Source: Clostridium grantii DSM 8605
Lineage (GTDB): Bacteria; Bacillota; Clostridia; Clostridiales; Clostridiaceae
Length of the DNA: 64,000 nt
Assembly: GCF_900129965.1 (NCBI RefSeq)
Contig: NZ_FQXM01000003.1
Location: 186,001-250,000 of the forward strand
Reading direction: 5' to 3'
Below the pieces are notes generated by a model. It was not told the DNA's origin. It was given only the letters and a program-made list of their open reading frames with translations, and did not search any database. Made by a program: the position numbers and the translations under genes. This document shows, in pieces, positions 36,333-44,957 of this stretch. Position 1 is the stretch's first letter; each line of letters starts with the position of its first letter.

Positions 36333-38561
36333 TTAATTTGTTTTATGATAAGTTCTACTTATTACTTCCATTTTTTGTTCTTTTGTTAATCTATTGAAGT
36401 GTACTGCATATCCTGATACCCTGATAGTTAACGATGGATACTTTTCCGGATGATTCATTGCATCTATAAGCATTTCTGGGTTAAGTACATTTACATTCAA
36501 GTGATGGGCTTTTTGAGAAAAATATCCTTCTAATATATTTACTAATTGCTTAGGTCTATATTCTTCTATTTTCCCTAAAGCTTCTGGTACTATAGAAAAA
36601 GTATTTGAAACCCCATCTTCACACACATCTTTATATGGTATTTTTGCTACTGAGTTTAATGCTGCCAGAGCGCCACTATTTTCCCTACCATGCATTGGGT
36701 TAGCGCCTGGGGCAAAGGGTTCTCCTGCTTTTCTTCCGTCTGGAGTTGAACCAGTTTTCTTTCCATATACAACATTAGACGTTATAGTTAATACGGATAA
36801 AGTGTGTTTAGCATTTCTATAAAGTTTATGCTTTTTTAGTTCTGATATAAATTTTTCTACTAGTTCTACTGCAATTGAATCCACTCTATCGTCATCGTTG
36901 CCATACTTTGGAAAGTCACCCTCAATTTCAAAATCTACAGCTATTCCATCTTTATATATCGGTTTAACTTTAGCATATTTAATGGCACTTAGAGAATCTG
37001 TAACCACTGATAATCCTGCAACTCCAAAAGCCATTATTCTTTCTACATCAGTATTATGAAGAGCTAATTGACCTGCTTCATAAGCATACTTATCATGCAT
37101 ATAATGAATTACATTCATAGTATTTGCATATAGTTCAGCTACATTCTCTAATACTTTATAATATTTCTCTTTTATGTCTTCGTAATTTAATACATCTTCT
37201 TTAACTAGTTCAATATTAGGAATTACCTTTATATTTATCTTTTCATCTTTTCCCCCATTTATAGCATATAACAATGCTTTAGGAAGGTTACATCTAGCTC
37301 CGAAAAATTGCGTTTCATATCCAAGCTTCATAGCCGAAACACAACAAGCAATAGCATAATCATCCCCATATATTTCTCTCATAAGAGAGTCATTTTCATA
37401 TTGAATAGAATCTGTCTCAATGGATATTTTGCCACAATACTCTTTAAATTTTTCCGGCAAATTATTGTCCCATAATATGGTAAGATTAGGTTCTGGAGAA
37501 GATCCTAAATTAATTAAAGTGTGTAAATATCTAAAAGAAGTTTTAGTAACAAGCGTTCTGCCATCTAAGCCCATCCCCCCAATTGACTCTGTTACCCAAT
37601 TGGGATCTCCTGCAAATAAATCATTATAATCTGGTGTTCTTAAATGTCTAACCAACCTTAATTTTATTATAAATTGATCAATTAATTCTTGTGCTTCTAT
37701 TTCAGAAATTAAGCCTTTAACAATGTCTCTTTGAATATAAATATCTAAAAAGGTGCTGGTTCTCCCAAGAGACATTGCTGCTCCATTATTCTCTTTTATA
37801 GCTGCTAAATAACCAAAATAAAGAAATTGAACTGCCTCTATAGCATTTTTTGCTGGAACACTAATATCAAATCCATAAGATTTAGCCATGTTTTTCATTT
37901 TTTCTAAAGCTTTTATTTGTTCGCTAACTTCTTCCTTAAGTCTCATAACTTCTTCATTCATAGCCATATTTATTAAACTAAAATCTTTTTTCTTATCAGC
38001 TATCAATCTATCAATACCATATAAAGGAATTCTTCTATAATCTCCAATTATTCTTCCTCTACCGTAAGCATCAGGCAGCCCAGTTAATAACCCTGTTTTT
38101 CTCGCTAATTTAGTTTCTTCTGAATATATATCGAATACGCCTTGATTATGAGTTTTTCTGTAATTCGAAAAAATTTCATCCATTTTTTCGCTAACTTCAT
38201 ATCCATATTCTTTTAAAGCTCTTTCCGCCATTCTTATTCCACCATATGGGTTTATCATTCTTTTTAATGGTGCATCTGTTTGAAGTCCAACTATCTTTTC
38301 ATTATTCTTATCAATATAACCTGGCTCAAAATTATCAATACCTGATATGGTATTTAAATCAATATCTAAAACACCTTTTTTTAGTTCTTCTGCTAGTAAT
38401 TCTTCACATTGTGACCAAAGAGTTTTTGTAGCCTCACTTATGCTAACTAAAAAATTTTCATCTCCTAAATAAGGCTGGTAGTTATTCTGAATAAAATCTC
38501 TAACATTAACTTCCTCGTTCCATTTACCTTTTTTAAAATCTTTCCACTGTTCTAAATTCAT
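36333..38561 (-). CDS. pflB: Formate C-acetyltransferase (pyruvate formate-lyase)
   Basis: 742 aa. Glycyl-radical enzyme converting pyruvate and CoA to acetyl-CoA and formate. The adjacent catalytic cysteines lie in YAIACCVSAMKLGYETQFFG, and the radical glycine near the C-terminus in LTIRVSGYAVHFNRLTKEQ. Length and both motifs identify true PflB rather than a paralogue. Needs PflA activase, which is not in the window. Expression is under the ZTP riboswitch in its leader; SD AAGGAGG. Confidence 0.95.
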   Translation of the reverse strand: MNLEQWKDFKKGKWNEEVNVRDFIQNNYQPYLGDENFLVSISEATKTLWSQCEELLAEELKKGVLDIDLNTISGIDNFEPGYIDKNNEKIVGLQTDAPLKRMINPYGGIRMAERALKEYGYEVSEKMDEIFSNYRKTHNQGVFDIYSEETKLARKTGLLTGLPDAYGRGRIIGDYRRIPLYGIDRLIADKKKDFSLINMAMNEEVMRLKEEVSEQIKALEKMKNMAKSYGFDISVPAKNAIEAVQFLYFGYLAAIKENNGAAMSLGRTSTFLDIYIQRDIVKGLISEIEAQELIDQFIIKLRLVRHLRTPDYNDLFAGDPNWVTESIGGMGLDGRTLVTKTSFRYLHTLINLGSSPEPNLTILWDNNLPEKFKEYCGKISIETDSIQYENDSLMREIYGDDYAIACCVSAMKLGYETQFFGARCNLPKALLYAINGGKDEKINIKVIPNIELVKEDVLNYEDIKEKYYKVLENVAELYANTMNVIHYMHDKYAYEAGQLALHNTDVERIMAFGVAGLSVVTDSLSAIKYAKVKPIYKDGIAVDFEIEGDFPKYGNDDDRVDSIAVELVEKFISELKKHKLYRNAKHTLSVLTITSNVVYGKKTGSTPDGRKAGEPFAPGANPMHGRENSGALAALNSVAKIPYKDVCEDGVSNTFSIVPEALGKIEEYRPKQLVNILEGYFSQKAHHLNVNVLNPEMLIDAMNHPEKYPSLTIRVSGYAVHFNRLTKEQKMEVISRTYHKTN

Positions 38562-38603
38562 TTTATGCCTCCTTAGTTTTTACTAATCCAAGCAAAAAAT
38601 AAA

Positions 38604-38800
38604 CGACCGCCTGGACAAGTTGCCCAGGCGGTCGGCATTTATAGACAAATCTTACATAAACTTAATTTACTCATGTCCAAAATCTCATGTTTTTGCGAGT
38701 TATGGACTTGAATAAATTTATAGTTGAAGTTGTTTGTCTATTTAATTACACTCCCATAGTGGTTAATTCCACATATCTCCGCCAGTCGTGTAATCTTTTA
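38604..38800 (-). promoter_or_regulatory. ZTP (pfl-motif) riboswitch with terminator, upstream of pflB
   Basis: Minus strand: the first aptamer block CGACTGGCGGAGATATGTGG ... AACCACTATGGGAGTG (38790-38750) and the second block TGCCGACCGCCTGGGCAA (38638-38621) are the hallmark conserved sequences of the pfl/ZTP motif. The GACCGCCTGG strand also pairs with CCAGGCGGTC (38605-38614) to form a terminator followed by TTTATTTTTT, the usual expression platform. High ZTP or ZMP (low 10-formyl-THF) should allow readthrough into pflB. The linker between the two blocks holds an approximately 100-nt palindrome (see the repeat at 38641-38741). Confidence 0.9.
38641..38741. repeat. Palindromic element in the riboswitch linker (copy 1)
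   Basis: A near-complete inverted repeat closed by ATAGACAAA (38641-38649) and TTTGTCTAT (38733-38741). The central part on the minus strand, TTCAACTAT.AATTTAT....GTCCA.AACTC, then AAACATG, is shared with the palindrome at 44336-44437. Together they define a small dispersed, MITE-like sequence. Confidence 0.6.
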
Positions 38801-38822
38801 AATAAATTTATTTTATACTGTC

Positions 38823-38851
38823 ATAGTAGCATTATATAAATATAATGTCAA
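38823..38851 (-). promoter_or_regulatory. SigA-type promoter of pflB
   Basis: Minus strand consensus TTGACA (38851-38846), 17-base spacer, TACTAT (38828-38823), 25 nt before the ZTP aptamer. Confidence 0.75.
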
Positions 38852-38901
38852 TGAAGAACATTGGATTATTTTTATAAAAATTAATTGGTTAACAATGCAT
38901 T

Positions 38902-38931
38902 AAAAAATCGGGTCGGCATGGAAACCGACCC
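38902..38931 (-). terminator. Terminator after leuB, REP-like
   Basis: Stem GGGTCGG / CCGACCC with loop TTTCCATG, followed by a six-T run on the minus strand. The GTAGGGGTCGGTTTCCATGC-type sequence resembles a dispersed GC-rich repeat of many Firmicutes. It lies 14 bp past the leuB stop. Confidence 0.7.
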
Positions 38932-38945
38932 CTACAGGTATAATT

Positions 38946-40010
38946 TTATAAGTATTGAATAACTTTTTCGCCCATTTCAGTTGTGGATAATAAAGTTTTT
39001 CCTTCTTCGTAAATATCTTTTGTTCTGTATCCATTTTCTAGAACTTTTTCTACTGCTGCATTTATTCTGTCAAAGGCTTCATTCATATCAAATGAGTATT
39101 TAAGCATCATTGCTACACTCATTATTGTAGCAAGTGGGTTGGCTATATTTTGTCCTGCGATATCTGGTGCTGAGCCATGAATAGGCTCATATAATCCAAA
39201 TTTATCATCAGATAATGAAGCAGATGGAAGCATTCCTATAGACCCAGTAATTACTGAAGCTTCATCACTTATAATATCTCCAAACATATTTCCTGTTACA
39301 ATAACGTCAAATTGTTTTGGATTGCATACTAATTGCATTGATGCGTTATCCACATAAAGATAATTTAATTCCACATTTTTGTAATCATTTGATACTTTTT
39401 CCACAATTTTTCTCCACAACCTTGAATTCTCTAGTACATTAGCTTTATCTACAAGAGTTAATTTTTTATTACGCTTTTGTGCAATTTCAAAAGCAACTCT
39501 TGCTATTCTTTCAATTTCATAATCCATATACTTCATTGTATCCCAAGCTGTTTCAACTCCATCTATTACATCATGAAATTGTTCTCCGAAATAAATTCCT
39601 CCAGTTAATTCTCTTACTATCATAATATCTAGTCCATCTTCTAAAAGACTATTTTTTAATGGAGATGCATCTTTAAGTTGATTAAATAAAATTGCTGGTC
39701 TTAAATTTGCAAATAAATTAAGTTCTTTTCTTATTTTTAAAAGCCCTGCTTCTGGACGTATTTCTTTAGGAAGTTGATTCCACTTTTCTCCTCCAACTGC
39801 TCCAAGTAAAACTGAATCAGATTTTCTACACATTTCTATTGTATCGTCTGTTAAAGGTACTCCAAATCTATCTATTGAATCTCCGCCAATAAACCCATAA
39901 TTAAAATTTAAAGGAAAAGCGTATAACTCAGATATTTTTTCTAAAACTTTGATTCCTTGATCCATTACTTCTGGACCTATTCCATCACCTTTTAGTATAG
40001 TTATATTCAT
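38946..40010 (-). CDS. leuB: 3-isopropylmalate dehydrogenase
   Basis: 354 aa. NAD-dependent oxidation of 3-isopropylmalate in leucine synthesis. LKGDGIGPEVMDQGIKVLEK (nucleotide-binding start), LLKIRKELNLFANLRPAILF (substrate Arg residues), NMFGDIISDEASVITGSIGM (metal-binding Asp) and YEPIHGSAPDIAGQNIANPL are all present. Starts at the leuD stop (1-bp overlap). Last gene of leuACDB. Confidence 0.95.
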   Translation of the reverse strand: MNITILKGDGIGPEVMDQGIKVLEKISELYAFPLNFNYGFIGGDSIDRFGVPLTDDTIEMCRKSDSVLLGAVGGEKWNQLPKEIRPEAGLLKIRKELNLFANLRPAILFNQLKDASPLKNSLLEDGLDIMIVRELTGGIYFGEQFHDVIDGVETAWDTMKYMDYEIERIARVAFEIAQKRNKKLTLVDKANVLENSRLWRKIVEKVSNDYKNVELNYLYVDNASMQLVCNPKQFDVIVTGNMFGDIISDEASVITGSIGMLPSASLSDDKFGLYEPIHGSAPDIAGQNIANPLATIMSVAMMLKYSFDMNEAFDRINAAVEKVLENGYRTKDIYEEGKTLLSTTEMGEKVIQYL

Positions 40011-40498
40011 TATTCTGCCATCCTTTCTTTAATCATGTTCACAAGTCCATTTGCATCAATTATTTCTTGAATAAATTCAGGAAAAGGCTCTGCTTGATAA
40101 GTTTTATTTTTAGTTATATTTTCAATAGTACCTGCTTTTAAGTCAATTGTTATTTCATTACCATCTTCAATATCCTTTGCAGCTTCTTCACACTCAATTA
40201 TAGGTAAGCCTATATTAATAGAGTTTCTATAAAAAATTCTGGCAAAAGATTCTGCAATTACACACTCTATACCTGAAGCTTTTATAGCAATAGGTGCATG
40301 TTCTCTTGAAGAACCACATCCAAAGTTAGTTCCTGCAATAATGATTTTGCTTTTTTCAGCTTTTAAAGGAAACTCTTTATCGATATCCTCCATACAATGA
40401 GAAGCTAGCTCTTTATGATCACTAGTATTTAAATATCTAGCTGGAATTATTACATCTGTATCTACATTATCTCCGTATTTTATCACTGTACTTTTCAT
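40010..40498 (-). CDS. leuD: 3-isopropylmalate dehydratase small subunit
   Basis: About 162 aa. Swivel domain that completes the LeuCD isomerase active site: NVDTDVIIPARYLNTSDHKE, GTNFGCGSSREHAPIAIKAS and the C-terminal hydrophobic segment are typical. Start at 40498 uses TAATG overlap with the leuC stop, with GGAGG 10 bases upstream; an ATG at 40507 abuts that SD and is disfavoured. Confidence 0.95.
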   Translation of the reverse strand: MKSTVIKYGDNVDTDVIIPARYLNTSDHKELASHCMEDIDKEFPLKAEKSKIIIAGTNFGCGSSREHAPIAIKASGIECVIAESFARIFYRNSINIGLPIIECEEAAKDIEDGNEITIDLKAGTIENITKNKTYQAEPFPEFIQEIIDANGLVNMIKERMAE

Positions 40499-41763
40499 TA
40501 TTTGCATACCTCCTTAGGTGAAGAAATTTTTCCTGTAACTGCTGAAGCTGCTGCCACTGCAGGACTTGCAAGATAAACTTCGCTTTCTGTACTTCCCATT
40601 CTACCTACAAAATTTCTATTAGTTGTTGAAACTGCTCTTTCTCCCTTTGCAAGGATTCCCATATGTCCTCCTAAGCAAGGTCCACAGGTTGGTGTAGAGA
40701 ATACAGCCCCACTATTTATAAAAATTTCTACTAATCCTTCTTTAATAGCTTGAAGATAAATCTTTTGAGTTCCTGGAATAATTATAGCTCTTACATTAGA
40801 AGCTACTTGTCTTCCTTCTAGTACCTTAGCTGCAACTCTCAAATCTTCAATTCTTCCATTTGTACAAGACCCTATAACTACTTGATGAATATCTATATCT
40901 CCTATTTCATCAAAAGTTTTTGTATTCTCAGGTAAATGTGGAAAAGCTACTGTAGGTTCTAATTTGCTTAAATCAATATCAATAACTCTAGCATATTCAG
41001 CATCTTCATCTGCTTTATAAATTGTATATTCTTTAGTAGAATGTTCATTTATATAATCAATAGTTATATCATCAACTTCAAAAATACCATTTTTAGCTCC
41101 TGCTTCTATAGCCATATTTGCCATAGTAAATCTGTCATCTATATTTAAATTTTTTAATCCTTCTCCTGAAAATTCCATAGACATATATCTAGCACCATCT
41201 ACTCCAATCATACCAATAATGTGCAAGATAACATCTTTACCACTAACCCATTCACTAAGTTCTCCAGTAATATTAAACTTAATAGCATCTGGAACTTTAA
41301 ACCAAGCATCTCCTGTTGCCATACCTGCCGCCATATCCGTACTCCCTATTCCCGTAGAGAAAGCTCCAAGAGCTCCATAAGTACAAGTATGTGAATCTGC
41401 TCCTATAACTACATCTCCTGCTACAACCAAGCCTTTTTCAGGTATTAATGCATGTTCAATACCCATTCTGCCAACTTCAAAATAATTTGTTATATCCATT
41501 TCTTTAACAAAATCTCTACATTCAACACATTGCTCTGCTGATTTAATATCTTTGTTAGGAGTAAAATGATCTGGTACTATAGCAATTTTATCTTTATGAA
41601 AAACTTTATTAACTCCCATTTTTTTAAATTCTTTAATAGCTACCGGAGTTGTTATATCATTTCCTAATACCAAATCCAATTTTCCCTTAATAAGTTGGCC
41701 CGCTTTAACTTGTTCCAATCCTGCATGAGCTGCAAGGATTTTTTGAGTCATTGTCATCCCCAT
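40498..41763 (-). CDS. leuC: 3-isopropylmalate dehydratase large subunit
   Basis: 421 aa, the length of the archaeal/clostridial HacA-like type. [4Fe-4S] cysteines lie in VIGSCTNGR and TPTCGPCLGGHMGILAKGE. VVIGADSHTCTYGALGAFST is a substrate and cluster motif. Catalyses isomerisation of 2- to 3-isopropylmalate with LeuD. SD GGGGGT. Confidence 0.95.
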   Translation of the reverse strand: MGMTMTQKILAAHAGLEQVKAGQLIKGKLDLVLGNDITTPVAIKEFKKMGVNKVFHKDKIAIVPDHFTPNKDIKSAEQCVECRDFVKEMDITNYFEVGRMGIEHALIPEKGLVVAGDVVIGADSHTCTYGALGAFSTGIGSTDMAAGMATGDAWFKVPDAIKFNITGELSEWVSGKDVILHIIGMIGVDGARYMSMEFSGEGLKNLNIDDRFTMANMAIEAGAKNGIFEVDDITIDYINEHSTKEYTIYKADEDAEYARVIDIDLSKLEPTVAFPHLPENTKTFDEIGDIDIHQVVIGSCTNGRIEDLRVAAKVLEGRQVASNVRAIIIPGTQKIYLQAIKEGLVEIFINSGAVFSTPTCGPCLGGHMGILAKGERAVSTTNRNFVGRMGSTESEVYLASPAVAAASAVTGKISSPKEVCK

Positions 41764-41867
41764 TTTTAATACCCCCGTCTTTTTTTTATCTTATTTGAAA
41801 TATTATTTGCATAATTATTTTTTTAGTAGTTAACTTAAAAGGATTAATAATTAGTGTTTACTGTCAA

Positions 41868-43376
41868 TTATTCAATGCTGTTCTTATATTTATTAATAGC
41901 ATTTAAATAAGCCCTAGCACTTGCTTCTATAATATTAGTACTAATTCCTTTTCCAACAAATTTCTTACCATTTTTAGCTACTAGAACTCTTACATCACCC
42001 AAGGCATCTCTTCCTGCTGTTATTGATTTTATTGAGAAATCTAATAATTCCATTTCTTCTCCTAAAGATCTTTCTATAGCTCTAAATATTGAGTTTATTG
42101 GTCCATCCCCAATGGCTGCTTCTTCAAAGATTTCATCCTCCGAAACTACTTTCACTGTGGATGTAGATCTTATTTGATTTCCTGTAGTTGTATGGAAATC
42201 TTTTAATATATATTTTTCATTAATTTCAATAACTTCTTCATGAATTAATGCTTCAATATCTTCATCTAATATTTGTTTCTTTCTATCTGCTAATTCTTTG
42301 AATTTAATAAAAGCTTCATTGATTTTTTCTTTATCCAAGGAATAACCTAATTCTATTATTCTATCTTCAAATGCATGTCTTCCTGAATGTTTTCCAAGTA
42401 CCATTACATTATCTTTAAGTCCAATAGATTCTGGTGTCATAATTTCATAAGTCATTCTATTACTCAATACCCCATGTTGATGAATTCCTGATTCATGAGC
42501 AAAAGCATTTGCTCCTACTATTGCTTTATTCGGCTGAATCATTACCCCTGTTGTTCTACTAGTTAAAGAAGAAAGTCTATGAATTCTTTCTGTATTAACC
42601 CCTGTTTCACAATTGAAGTAATCTTTTCTTGTATTAATAGCCATGACTAGTTCTTCTAAAGCAGCATTTCCTGCTCTTTCCCCTAAACCATTTACTGCAC
42701 ATTCGATTTGATCTGCTCCATTTTCCATAGCCGCTAAAGAATTTGCTACTGCAAGTCCTAAGTCATTATGACAATGCACACTTATCTTTGCTTTATCAAT
42801 ATTTTTAACATTTTCTTTTATTCCTTTAATAAAAGCTCCAAATTCTCCTGGTGTAGAATACCCAACTGTATCTGGAATATTTAAAACTGTAGCTCCTGCA
42901 TCAATTACTGTTTCAAGAACTTCATATAAAAACTCTGGTCTTGTTCTACTTCCATCTTCCGGTGAAAATTCTATATCATCACAAAGGCTTTTAGCATAAG
43001 CAACCATTTCTTTAGCTTTCTTTAGAACTTCTTCTGGCTGCATTTTTAATTTAAATTCCATATGAATATCAGATGTAGCTATAAAAGTATGAATTCTAGG
43101 TTTATTAGCCCATTGTATTGCTTCCCAAGCTCTATCAATATCTTTCTTATTTGCTCTAGCTAAAGCTGCTACTGTACAATTTTTTATTTCTTTTGCGATA
43201 GCAGAAACTGCTTCAAAATCTCCATTTGATGTTATAGGAAAACCGGCTTCAATAACATCTACTCCAGCTGCTTCTAATTGTTTTGCAATTTCAACTTTTT
43301 CTTCTTTGTTTAAACTTACCCCTGGTGTTTGTTCTCCATCTCTAAGTGTAGTATCAAAAATTATAATTTTTCTCAT
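41868..43376 (-). CDS. leuA: 2-isopropylmalate synthase
   Basis: 502 aa. Condenses acetyl-CoA and 2-oxoisovalerate. Catalytic TIM barrel: FDTTLRDGEQTPGVSLNKEE, VHCHNDLGLAVANSLAAMEN and LGERAGNAALEE, then GIHQHGVLSNRMTYEIM. C-terminal LeuA dimer/leucine-feedback domain at about 390-502 (DALGDVRVLVAKNGKKFVGK). First gene of leuACDB, 104 bp before leuC. Regulated by two upstream leucine T-boxes. Confidence 0.95.
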   Translation of the reverse strand: MRKIIIFDTTLRDGEQTPGVSLNKEEKVEIAKQLEAAGVDVIEAGFPITSNGDFEAVSAIAKEIKNCTVAALARANKKDIDRAWEAIQWANKPRIHTFIATSDIHMEFKLKMQPEEVLKKAKEMVAYAKSLCDDIEFSPEDGSRTRPEFLYEVLETVIDAGATVLNIPDTVGYSTPGEFGAFIKGIKENVKNIDKAKISVHCHNDLGLAVANSLAAMENGADQIECAVNGLGERAGNAALEELVMAINTRKDYFNCETGVNTERIHRLSSLTSRTTGVMIQPNKAIVGANAFAHESGIHQHGVLSNRMTYEIMTPESIGLKDNVMVLGKHSGRHAFEDRIIELGYSLDKEKINEAFIKFKELADRKKQILDEDIEALIHEEVIEINEKYILKDFHTTTGNQIRSTSTVKVVSEDEIFEEAAIGDGPINSIFRAIERSLGEEMELLDFSIKSITAGRDALGDVRVLVAKNGKKFVGKGISTNIIEASARAYLNAINKYKNSIE

Positions 43377-43398
43377 TTAAATGTCCCCCTTTTAGTCA

Positions 43399-43425
43399 GT
43401 GAACAGTTGACAGTGTACAGTTCAC
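43399..43425. repeat. Small palindromic intergenic repeat
   Basis: GTGAAC (43399-43404) and GTTCAC (43420-43425) flank repeated CAGT units just upstream of leuA. Similar CAGTGGACAG arms occur at 36263-36310. Likely a dispersed filler repeat. Confidence 0.4.
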
Positions 43426-43511
43426 AGTTATAGATAATTTTCTTCGAAAATTTATACATTTATTTTAATATTTAAATGTTTAAAAATTGATCTTAGTGTC
43501 TTTAAGTGTAC

Positions 43512-43705
43512 AAAAAAACAGACATTGCTCCATTGGAGCGCTGTCTGTGCGCGGTACCATCCAAAATTTCTCTTAATTTCATAACGGCTAAGCCGATGGG
43601 ATTTCTTTTCCCATTGCTCAAAGACAAGTTCAATAGTTTATTATTTAGGGGTCTCAGCTTTATCCCTTTTCTTTAAAACATATCACTATTTACTACTTCT
43701 TATCA
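43512..43705 (-). promoter_or_regulatory. Leucine T-box riboswitch, leuA-proximal copy
   Basis: Minus strand, 5' to 3': stem I with AGAAAAGGGA ... GCTGAGACCCC, specifier context GAACTTG giving codon CUU (Leu) at 43628-43626, then the T-box TGGATGGTACCGCG (about 43564-43551), and a terminator stem CAGACA...TGTCTG (43547-43519) with seven T. Uncharged tRNA-Leu should stabilise the antiterminator and turn on leuACDB. Confidence 0.9.
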
Positions 43706-43810
43706 ACGCATTTTCAGGTTTTGTTAAGTATCCAACTTTCTAGTACTTAACTTACACCATATATAATTTTGTATTTATACACAACAGTGCATATAAATGA
43801 ATTAATTTGT

Positions 43811-43839
43811 ATAATACAGTATCTTTTGTAAAAAGTCAA
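43811..43839 (-). promoter_or_regulatory. SigA-type promoter between the two T-boxes
   Basis: Minus strand TTGACT (43839-43834), 17-base spacer, TATTAT (43816-43811). It lies downstream of the distal T-box terminator and about 100 nt upstream of the proximal T-box, so the proximal copy can be transcribed alone. Confidence 0.7.
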
Positions 43840-43936
43840 CATCTTTTCCCAACAACATGATAACTATACTTTTAAATTGAATGTTATTTTCTTAAAAATA
43901 GCCGATTTATTAATAGTTTTTTTAGAATTAAAGGTA

Positions 43937-44127
43937 CAAAAAAAACAGCTCTTACTCCATTGGAGCGCTGTTTGCGCGGTACCATCCAAAATTTCTCTTA
44001 ATTTCATAACGGCTAGGCCGACGGGATTTTTCTTCCCATTGCTCAAAGACAAGTTCAATAGTTGATTATTTAGGGGTCTCAGCTTTATCCCTTTTCTGTA
44101 AAACATCTTACTATTTACTACTTCTTT
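43937..44127 (-). promoter_or_regulatory. Leucine T-box riboswitch, distal copy
   Basis: Near-identical by eye to the proximal copy over about 190 nt: same stem I, specifier CUU in GAACTTG at 44053-44051, TGGATGGTACCGCG, and terminator AACAGC...GCTGTT followed by eight T (43972-43937). Differences are a few substitutions in loops and in the terminator stem. Confidence 0.9.
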
Positions 44128-44168
44128 TCATAGCATAAATATAAATTTTTAAAAACTATCTTTTAAAG

Positions 44169-44197
44169 ATTATATAAGAATGAACAAATAATGTCAA
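44169..44197 (-). promoter_or_regulatory. SigA-type promoter of the distal T-box
   Basis: Minus strand consensus TTGACA (44197-44192), 17-base spacer, TATAAT (44174-44169), about 40 nt before the distal T-box. Confidence 0.8.
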
Positions 44198-44335
44198 CCT
44201 GTTATTATGCTAAAAATATAAGCATAATTTTCGTTTTAAAGGATTCACTATTCACAATTAGTAATTTTATGCTCCCATTCTTCAATTTATTTAAATATAC
44301 AAATCCAAAATAACCTTTTAAATTTTAATATTTTT

Positions 44336-44437
44336 ATAGGTATCCCAGTTCAACTATTAATTTATACGTGTCCAAAACTCCTAGAAACATGGAGATTTTG
44401 TACAAGTATAAATCAAGTTTCACAGTGGGATCCCTAT
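44336..44437. repeat. Palindromic element (copy 2), overlapping the end of the DUF5317 gene
   Basis: Two arms of about 47 nt, roughly 80% complementary by eye, start ATAGGTATCCCAGT on the left and end GTGGGATCCCTAT on the right, around a loop near TAGAAACAT. The inner part shares TTCAACTAT.AATTTAT....GTCCA.AACTC with the element in the ZTP riboswitch linker. It supplies the stop codon and the last few codons of the adjacent gene and probably also acts as its terminator. Confidence 0.65.
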
Positions 44438-44956
44438 AAGTGATTCATTTTTCATAGTTTTAATAATAAATCCCATCATAGCTAGCGCCGAAATAATATC
44501 GCCTATACTCATTATCATGACCCCACCTGGAATAATATCACTCAAATAATAAAATTTAGTAGTTCTACTAGCTATAACATATAATCCTGTTTTAGTAACA
44601 TCATAGTTAGCTCCTAATGATTCCATTGCCACTTTACTTACTGGCATTACACCACCATTTGAGAAAATCACTATAGCATTTAATAGAAATCCAAGCCCCA
44701 TTAAAAGAATAAATTTATTTTCTCTATTAATAAAAATAAATAAGAAAATTATAAAATACATAATTATATCAATAGCAAATGTAAAATTGTTTATATAAAT
44801 AATTTCATTTCTAAGTAAAATCTTAATAACAATTTCTAAAGATATTGCTATAAAAATCAGATGAATTTTTTTCAATTGGATATTACACAAATTACTAATT
44901 TTCCCCTTTGACAAAACACCGATAATCAATGCTAAAATAATAGCTATAGAATTCAT
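44420..44956 (-). CDS. DUF5317 family membrane protein
   Basis: 178 aa with about five membrane helices. LLNAIVIFSNGGVMPVSKVA and LSDIIPGGVMIMSIGDIISA match the DUF5317 pattern (NGG.MPVS ... D...p.....SiGD). Function unknown; the family often accompanies HD-GYP proteins. It starts 1 bp after the HD-GYP gene, so co-transcription is almost certain. Its last codons (IGIPL, stop) fall inside a palindromic repeat, so the original C-terminus may have been replaced. Confidence 0.82.
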   Translation of the reverse strand: MNSIAIILALIIGVLSKGKISNLCNIQLKKIHLIFIAISLEIVIKILLRNEIIYINNFTFAIDIIMYFIIFLFIFINRENKFILLMGLGFLLNAIVIFSNGGVMPVSKVAMESLGANYDVTKTGLYVIASRTTKFYYLSDIIPGGVMIMSIGDIISALAMMGFIIKTMKNESLIGIPL

Positions 44957-44957
44957 A

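Noticed and set aside
43399..43425. Attachment site or transposon end
   Set aside because: No integrase, transposase or matching second site was seen; better explained as a small dispersed intergenic repeat.
43864..44106. An 80-codon minus-strand frame and its opposite frame
   Set aside because: They coincide with the distal leucine T-box, whose conserved RNA motifs explain the sequence.
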